NCBI RefSeq assembly: GCF_028595285.1
Contig: NZ_JAQQXQ010000005.1
Coordinates: 227,475-291,474 of the forward strand
Source of the DNA: Erythrobacter fulvus
Lineage (GTDB): Bacteria; Pseudomonadota; Alphaproteobacteria; Sphingomonadales; Sphingomonadaceae
Direction: 5' to 3'
DNA: 64,000 nucleotides
Positions 59,238 to 64,000 of the stretch are shown here, piece after piece. The position numbers were made by a program, and so were the translations under genes. The notes beneath the pieces are model-generated. The model had not been told where the DNA came from and ran no database searches. It was given only the letters and a program-made list of their open reading frames with translations. Every line of letters begins with the position of its first letter. Position 1 is the first letter of the stretch.

Positions 59238-62132
59238 ATGAGCCTCACCACCATTTCCGTGCGCGGTGCGCGCGAACACAACCTCAAGGGCATCGATATC
59301 GATCTGCCGCGTGATGCGCTGATCGTGGTCACCGGCCTGTCGGGCAGCGGCAAGTCGAGCCTCGCCTTCGACACGATCTATGCCGAAGGGCAGCGGCGTT
59401 ACGTAGAGTCGCTCTCCGCCTATGCGCGCCAGTTCCTCGAAATGATGCAGAAGCCCGATGTCGAGCATATCGACGGGCTCAGCCCGGCGATCTCGATCGA
59501 GCAGAAGACGACGAGCCGTAATCCGCGCTCGACCGTGGCGACCGTTACGGAGATCTACGATTACATGCGCCTGCTGTGGGCGCGGGTGGGCGTGCCCTAT
59601 TCGCCCGCCACGGGAGAGCCGATTTCCGCCCAGACCGTCAGCCAGATGGTCGACCGGGTGATGGCGCTGCCCGAAGGCACGCGGCTCTATCTGCTCGCGC
59701 CGGTGGTTCGCGGTCGCAAGGGCGAATACCGTAAGGAGCTGGCCGAATGGCAGCGCAGCGGCTTCACCCGCGTGCGGATCGACGGGGAGATCTACGGAAT
59801 CGAGGATGCCCCCGCGCTCGACAAGAAATTCAAGCACGACATCGAAGTGGTGGTCGATCGTATCGCGGTGAAGGAGGGCATCGAGACCCGCCTTGCCGAC
59901 AGTTTCGAACAGGCGCTGAAGCTGGCCGAGGGGCTGGCCTATGTCGATCTCGCCGAAGGCGTGGTGCCGGGGCGCGAGGCGGAGGCGCAGGGCGGCGCGA
60001 TGAAGGGCGCGGGGCTCCCGGCCAACCGCATCGTCTTTTCCGAGAAATTCGCCTGCCCAGTCAGCGGCTTCACCATTGAGGAAATCGAACCGCGCCTGTT
60101 CTCCTTCAACGCCCCGCAAGGCGCGTGCCCGGCCTGCGACGGGATCGGGGAGAAGCAGCTCTTCGATCCGCAGCTGGTCGTCCCGAACGAGGCGCTCACC
60201 CTCAAACAGGGCGCGGTAGTGCCCTGGGCCAAGTCCAACCCGCCGTCGCCCTATTACATGCAGGTGCTCGCCAGCCTCGCCAAGGCCTACGGCTTCGATC
60301 TCACCACCCCGTGGAAGGATCTGGAGCCCGACCAGAAGCTCATCATCCTCCACGGCACAGGCGGGATGCCGGTGCCGCTGACCTTCAAGGACGGCCGCCG
60401 CGAATACACCGTCAACAAGGCCTTCGAAGGCGTCATCGGCAACCTCAACCGCCGCATGATGCAGACCGAAAGCGCGTGGATGCAGGAGGAACTCTCCAAG
60501 TACCAGACCGCGCAACCCTGCGAAGTCTGCGGGGGCAAGCGCCTCAACGAAAAGGCGCTCAGCGTAAAGGTCGCCGGCACCGACATCGCCACGCCCGTCC
60601 AGATGAGCGTCGCCGATGCCAAGGCGTGGTTCCTCAAGCTCGACGCGCAGCTGACCGACCAGCAATCGCAGATCGCCAAAGCCATCCTGAAAGAGATCAA
60701 CGAGCGGCTGGGCTTCCTCGACAATGTGGGGCTCGACTACCTCAACCTCGACCGCACCTCCGGCACCCTGTCGGGGGGCGAGAGCCAGCGCATCCGTCTG
60801 GCCAGCCAGATAGGCAGCGGGCTGTCGGGCGTGCTCTACGTGCTCGACGAACCCTCCATCGGCCTCCACCAGCGCGATAATGACAGGCTGCTGGAAACCC
60901 TCAAGCGCCTGCGCGATCTCGGCAACACCGTGATCGTGGTGGAGCATGACGAGGACGCCATCCGCGCCGCCGATCACATCGTCGATCTCGGCCCGGGCGC
61001 GGGCGTGCACGGGGGCGAGGTGGTGGCGCAGGGGACGCTCAAGCAGATCCTCAAGGCCAAGGGATCGCTCACCGCGGATTACCTCACCGGCAAGCGCAAG
61101 ATCGACGTGCCGGCGCAGCGCCGCAAGGGCAACGGGCACTTCATCACCGTGAAGAACGCGCGCGCCAACAACCTGAAGGGCGTCACCGCCACCATCCCGC
61201 TGGGCACCTTCACCTGCATCACCGGCGTTTCGGGGAGCGGCAAGTCCTCGCTCACCATCGACACGTTGCAGGCGGGCGCGGCGCGGGTGCTCAACGGCGC
61301 GCGGGTGATCGCGGGCGCGCATGACGAAATCACCGGCCTCGAATATTGCGACAAGGTGATCGAGATCGACCAGTCGCCCATCGGCCGCACCCCGCGCTCC
61401 AACCCCGCCACCTATACCGGCGCCTTCACCCAGATCCGCGACTGGTTCGCGGGCCTGCCCGAAAGCCTTGCGCGCGGGTACAAGCCGGGGCGCTTCAGCT
61501 TCAACGTCAAGGGCGGCCGCTGCGAGAAGTGCCAGGGCGACGGCCTCATCAAGATCGAGATGCACTTCCTCCCCGATGTCTACGTCACCTGCGAGGAATG
61601 CCACGGCCGCCGCTACAACCGCGAAACGCTGGAGGTGAAGTTCAAGGGCCACTCGATCGCCGACGTGCTCGACATGACGATCGAGGACGCCGAGGAGTTC
61701 TTCAAGGCTGTCCCCCCGATCCGCGAGAAGATGCGGATGCTGAACGAGGTCGGCCTCGGCTACGTCAAGGTCGGCCAGCAGGCGACGACCCTGTCAGGCG
61801 GCGAGGCGCAGCGGGTGAAACTCGCCAAGGAACTCGCCCGCCGCAGCACCGGACAGACGCTGTATATTCTGGATGAGCCGACCACCGGCCTGCATTTCGA
61901 GGATGTGCGCAAGCTGCTCGAAGTGCTGCACCGGCTGGTGGAGGGCGGCAATTCGGTGGTGGTGATCGAACACAACCTCGACGTGATCAAGACCGCGGAC
62001 TGGATTATCGATCTGGGGCCGGAGGGCGGGGTGCGCGGCGGGGAGATTGTGGCTGAGGGGACGCCTGAGGAGGTGGTGAAGGAGGCGCGGTCGTTTACGG
62101 GGCGGTATTTGGAGCCGTTGTTGGCGAAATGA
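59238..62132 (+). CDS. uvrA: Excinuclease ABC subunit A
   Basis: 964 residues. Damage-sensing ATPase of nucleotide excision repair. Two ABC modules: Walker [21 protein letters not shown] and [15 protein letters not shown]; signatures [16 protein letters not shown] and [15 protein letters not shown]; zinc sites with CPAC, CEVC, CEKC and CEEC pairs. ATG 59238 ([20 protein letters not shown]) is used instead of a TTG at 59208 because the latter would place the SOS box in the coding region and homologues begin here. SOS regulation is indicated by the upstream box. Confidence 0.98.
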   Translation: MSLTTISVRGAREHNLKGIDIDLPRDALIVVTGLSGSGKSSLAFDTIYAEGQRRYVESLSAYARQFLEMMQKPDVEHIDGLSPAISIEQKTTSRNPRSTVATVTEIYDYMRLLWARVGVPYSPATGEPISAQTVSQMVDRVMALPEGTRLYLLAPVVRGRKGEYRKELAEWQRSGFTRVRIDGEIYGIEDAPALDKKFKHDIEVVVDRIAVKEGIETRLADSFEQALKLAEGLAYVDLAEGVVPGREAEAQGGAMKGAGLPANRIVFSEKFACPVSGFTIEEIEPRLFSFNAPQGACPACDGIGEKQLFDPQLVVPNEALTLKQGAVVPWAKSNPPSPYYMQVLASLAKAYGFDLTTPWKDLEPDQKLIILHGTGGMPVPLTFKDGRREYTVNKAFEGVIGNLNRRMMQTESAWMQEELSKYQTAQPCEVCGGKRLNEKALSVKVAGTDIATPVQMSVADAKAWFLKLDAQLTDQQSQIAKAILKEINERLGFLDNVGLDYLNLDRTSGTLSGGESQRIRLASQIGSGLSGVLYVLDEPSIGLHQRDNDRLLETLKRLRDLGNTVIVVEHDEDAIRAADHIVDLGPGAGVHGGEVVAQGTLKQILKAKGSLTADYLTGKRKIDVPAQRRKGNGHFITVKNARANNLKGVTATIPLGTFTCITGVSGSGKSSLTIDTLQAGAARVLNGARVIAGAHDEITGLEYCDKVIEIDQSPIGRTPRSNPATYTGAFTQIRDWFAGLPESLARGYKPGRFSFNVKGGRCEKCQGDGLIKIEMHFLPDVYVTCEECHGRRYNRETLEVKFKGHSIADVLDMTIEDAEEFFKAVPPIREKMRMLNEVGLGYVKVGQQATTLSGGEAQRVKLAKELARRSTGQTLYILDEPTTGLHFEDVRKLLEVLHRLVEGGNSVVVIEHNLDVIKTADWIIDLGPEGGVRGGEIVAEGTPEEVVKEARSFTGRYLEPLLAK

Positions 62133-62142
62133 AAAAGCCTGA

Positions 62143-63414
62143 CTAAACGTTCGCGCTTCTATCGATTGACCATTTTAAAGGAGAGAATTCAATACCCGAA
62201 AGACCTTTGTAACCTAGAAACGCTGTTGCGAGTTCGACGTTACTTGAGGCCATTCGCAAATTCGCCAAATCGACCGCATCTTTCGCATATTTTGTATAAA
62301 TCCTTGAAAGTGCACGATCTACGTTTTTTATAGTCTCTAAATCATTGCAGAATCTATAGTGATTGGCCCAGCCTCGTGACATCCCTGATATCTTATTCAA
62401 GGTTTTTGGAATCGAATATTCGTCTGAAAAATCCTTAATTTGTTTTGCACTCCGCATCGATTGGAGAGATTTTGCTGCTACTTCGGCGGCCCTCCTAGAT
62501 ATACTGATGCGTGACTTGCTGGACGGTCGGAGTAGGCCGTTACTGAATTCGATTCCAAGATACTCAAACGGCTGGGTGGCCTCGATCGGCTTAGTTGAGG
62601 ATTTTTCATCCGAAAAATTCATGCCTAATCTGCCAAGCAAAGTTTTGGCTTTTCTATAGCGAGCCGATGCTGCTTTACCCGATGGCGCGATAATAATTAT
62701 GTCGTCTACATAACGGATGCACACGCAGTCGCCGTCGTTCATAACTTGATCAAATTCACTTAGGACCAAGTTTCCCAAGAATGGCGATAGGCACATCCCT
62801 TGGCCCACGCCGACATCACCGTAGGGAAATAAGTTTTTGTATTTCCAGAGTTTCTCGTGATTTTCTAAGTCGACCTTGATGGCATCACGAAATAGCGTGT
62901 TAAATTTTGAGTCGCTTGAATGCTTTTCGATTAAATTGATGGCGTCTGATTTGCGTATGCAAGAGAAGAAGCTGGATATATCGGCTACGACAACATGGGT
63001 AAGGCCGCGCGAGAGGGCTTCTAGCACAGCAGATATCGCTGCAGGCACCCCAGCCAGCTTCTCGCCTTCGCGTTTCGGAATTCCTCCAAAACTCCTAGGG
63101 TGAAAGGCCGTCGCTTGAATTGCCAAGTCCGAGATCAACGCGTCGAGGATACATCTTTGAACGACCCGATCCGAAGCTCGTGGAATTACAATCGGGCGAA
63201 CGCTTCCGGGTTTGTTCGGCTTTTCGACGGCCACTCCTCTGGCGCTCGAAAACTTGTAAGTTCCATGCTGGATTTTCGCCGAGATTGAACGGATGTTGGC
63301 GTCTTCCAACTGACCGAATTTCTCGTTGTCATCTCGAACATAGGGCGATGATGAGCGACGGCCATTCGTCTTGATAACTTGCCAAGACTTTTTGAGGTTG
63401 CCGTGCTTTCGCAC
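62143..63414 (-). CDS. Reverse transcriptase, group II-intron-like/unknown group
   Basis: 423 residues. RT fingers-palm: RGVAVEKPNKPGSVRPIVIP (region 1-2), VVVADISSFFSCI with catalytic Asp145, VGVGQGMCLSPFLGNLVLSE (QG-x-x-LSP), CIRYVDDIIIIAP with catalytic Asp237-Asp238, RLGMNFSDEKSST and FEYLGIEFSNG. The C-terminal GMSRGWANHYRFCNDLETIK resembles the maturase thumb/X region; no HNH endonuclease follows. The QG..LSP motif argues against DGR RTs, and no retron VTG-type signature is seen. AT-rich, codon use unlike neighbours. The start is GTG 63414, with no SD and inside a GTGC-GAAA-GCAC hairpin. A defence RT (DRT/UG) or retroelement remnant are both possible. Confidence 0.88.
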   Translation of the reverse strand: MRKHGNLKKSWQVIKTNGRRSSSPYVRDDNEKFGQLEDANIRSISAKIQHGTYKFSSARGVAVEKPNKPGSVRPIVIPRASDRVVQRCILDALISDLAIQATAFHPRSFGGIPKREGEKLAGVPAAISAVLEALSRGLTHVVVADISSFFSCIRKSDAINLIEKHSSDSKFNTLFRDAIKVDLENHEKLWKYKNLFPYGDVGVGQGMCLSPFLGNLVLSEFDQVMNDGDCVCIRYVDDIIIIAPSGKAASARYRKAKTLLGRLGMNFSDEKSSTKPIEATQPFEYLGIEFSNGLLRPSSKSRISISRRAAEVAAKSLQSMRSAKQIKDFSDEYSIPKTLNKISGMSRGWANHYRFCNDLETIKNVDRALSRIYTKYAKDAVDLANLRMASSNVELATAFLGYKGLSGIEFSPLKWSIDRSANV

Positions 63415-63465
63415 AAATCCGAGGAAGTCGGTGATAATTGCCCCCGAAGTCTCTGGGCCCCGCTC

Positions 63466-63687
63466 TTATCGACCCATCCGACGTGCGCTATCCTCTGGGC
63501 AACGAGACTGGTTCCCGTTACCCGCGAGGCCCTGAGTGCTTGCGCCGCCCAGTGCTTCGCCGTCCTGCTCACTCGCCACACCGATCAGATCGGCTGACTC
63601 CGTGAGCATCGCCAGAGGCGAACACGCAACAGTTAGCGCCAGGAAAACTGCTGCGGCGCGCCAAACGAGTTTGGCACGTTTTTGCAT
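63466..63687 (-). CDS. Possible small lipoprotein ORF upstream of the RT
   Basis: 73 codons. MQKRAKLVWRAAAVFLALTV followed by ACSPL has the look of a lipoprotein signal peptide (LTVAC). The rest (ESADLIGVASEQDGEALGGA) has no known domain, and the C-terminal GNGNQSRCPEDSA is encoded by one copy of the 39-bp repeat. It is in the same frame as the RT, separated only by one TAA and 17 codons. AAGGCGGG lies 10 nt before the ATG. It may instead be part of a non-coding RNA with coincidental coding potential. Confidence 0.35.
   Translation of the reverse strand: MQKRAKLVWRAAAVFLALTVACSPLAMLTESADLIGVASEQDGEALGGASTQGLAGNGNQSRCPEDSARRMGR
63473..63482. repeat. 10-bp inverted repeat, proximal arm
   Basis: CCCATCCGAC; complementary to 63831-63840. 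It abuts the proximal 39-bp direct repeat with one base between. Confidence 0.8.
63484..63522. repeat. 39-bp direct repeat, copy A
   Basis: Identical over 39 bp to 63843-63881 (starts TGCGCTATCCTCTGGG, ends GGTTCCCGTTACC on the plus strand). The flanks differ on both sides. Confidence 0.9.
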
Positions 63688-63830
63688 GCGCGGCCCGCCT
63701 TGAAGGAAAATGAGGCTTTCGCCCGAAATCCGCGAAACGAGACTTGCATGTCGGCCTTCCCTTCCATCTTAAAATTCCTACTAGCCGCCGAGCGGGTGAC
63801 CCTAATTGGAACGATAACGGCATCACGGTA

Positions 63831-63840
63831 GTCGGATGGG
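63831..63840. repeat. 10-bp inverted repeat, distal arm
   Basis: GTCGGATGGG; complementary to 63473-63482, two bases before direct repeat copy B. Confidence 0.8.
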
Positions 63841-63842
63841 AC

Positions 63843-63881
63843 TGCGCTATCCTCTGGGCAACGAGACTGGTTCCCGTTACC
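63843..63881. repeat. 39-bp direct repeat, copy B
   Basis: Identical to 63484-63522. Its right end coincides with the first base of the insertion sequence at 63882, so the original repeat unit may have been longer and cut by the IS. Confidence 0.9.
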
Positions 63882-64000
63882 TGATCTGCCCCCTTCTGAG
63901 TGGCCCAATTTCTATTTTAGAATTGGTCACGAAGGAGGAATGGAATGGCAAGGAAGCACAGGCCGGAAGAGATCATCGGCAAGCTGCGTGAAGCGGAGAT
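63882..64000 (+). mobile_element. IS3-family insertion sequence, left end (partial)
   Basis: TGATCTGCCCCCTTCTGAGT at 63882 matches the TGAxCTGCCCCC-type terminal repeat of IS3-family (IS407-like) elements, and a transposase OrfA gene starts 63 nt inside. The rest lies beyond the window. Confidence 0.7.
63945..64000 (+). CDS. IS3-family transposase OrfA (partial)
   Basis: 18 codons are visible: MARKHRPEEIIGKLREAE, the conserved N-terminus of the HTH-containing OrfA of IS3-family elements (the MARK..RPEEI..KLR form). GAAGGAGG lies 6 nt before the ATG. An out-of-frame ATG at 63940 is not used. OrfA and OrfB are normally joined by -1 frameshifting to give the DDE transposase; that part is outside the window. 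Confidence 0.8.
   Translation, partial: MARKHRPEEIIGKLREAE

Larger units (their letters stand above)
63473..63840 (-). ncRNA. Candidate structured RNA segment upstream of the RT
   Basis: On the RT's strand the segment begins CCCATCCGAC (63840-63831) and ends GTCGGATGGG (63482-63473), an exact 10-bp inverted repeat 348 nt apart that closes the region like the a1/a2 stem of retron RNAs. Inner hairpins include GCCAAAC/GTTTGGC (63660-63675) and CCGAT-CTG-ATCGG (about 63581-63593). It ends about 60 nt before the RT start. Position and bounding repeat are seen; the RNA itself is inferred. Confidence 0.3.

Noticed and set aside
59085..61652. Long open frame (855 codons) antisense to uvrA, and similar antisense frames over tuf, rplC and secY
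   Set aside because: Same reason: codon-bias shadow frames opposite well-identified conserved genes.
62143..63414. Complete mobile group II intron
   Set aside because: No endonuclease domain, and no intron domain V hairpin or boundaries were recognised in the flanks by eye; a structural search would be needed to exclude a degenerate one.
62143..63881. Diversity-generating retroelement (RT with template and variable repeat)
   Set aside because: The two 39-bp copies are identical with no adenine-specific differences, are shorter than usual TR/VR pairs, and the RT has QG..LSP rather than the DGR-type motif.
63633..63908. Minus-strand frame of 91 codons spanning the IS left end and direct repeat B
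   Set aside because: Its start lies inside the IS terminus and its sequence reads through the candidate RNA segment without any domain; likely fortuitous.

Overview
The window is a GC-rich chromosomal segment from an alphaproteobacterium, most likely a member of the Sphingomonadales (Erythrobacter-like). This rests on several observations. The str-S10-spc-alpha ribosomal block is followed by secY-adk without infA or rpmJ. The TCA operon runs mdh..sucD-sucA-sucB-lpd. uvrA carries a GAAC-N7-GAAC box of the alphaproteobacterial LexA type. Many short Arg/Asp/Ala-rich secreted proteins are present. Assignment to genus is inference. No rRNA, tRNA or CRISPR array was seen.

Layout. 1-12.2 kb holds housekeeping and metabolic genes: trhO (cut by the left edge), ilvE, tlyA, tspO, ubiK, recO, leuB, two membrane glycosyltransferases, a TetR regulator with visible operators, metZ and an HCCA-isomerase-like protein. 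12.2-19 kb is more accessory. It contains a secreted-protein gene broken at a poly-T tract, a DUF418 membrane protein, a D-Ala-D-Ala dipeptidase, apaG, a LysR regulator, an HTH protein, a palindromic repeat cluster and a strikingly AT-rich YaaC-like gene. 19.3-40.1 kb is the translation block: rpsL-rpsG-fusA-tuf, rpsJ to rpmD, rplO-secY-adk, an SRPBCC-family secreted protein, then rpsM-rpsK-rpoA-rplQ. Promoters and intrinsic terminators subdivide it. 40-46 kb has a serine hydrolase, two paralogous secreted proteins, a TRIC-like/PepSY pair and an amidase. 46-54 kb is the TCA operon on the minus strand; its upstream region carries TTTGCAA repeats of the kind bound by ScfR-family acyl-CoA-sensing regulators. 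54.3-62.1 kb has a cell-wall hydrolase, a BtuFCD/FecBCD-type ABC importer and uvrA.

The right end (62.1-64 kb) is the most unusual part. It is an AT-rich island with a group II-intron-like or 'unknown group' reverse transcriptase (YVDD active site) that has no endonuclease domain. Upstream of it lies an approximately 370-nt segment bounded by a 10-bp inverted repeat and two exact 39-bp direct repeats, and then the left end of an IS3-family insertion sequence that begins exactly where the second direct repeat stops. This layout resembles RT-plus-noncoding-RNA systems (retrons, DRT defence systems). It is the best candidate in the window for an undescribed system, although a chance or IS-related origin of the repeats cannot be excluded from sequence alone.
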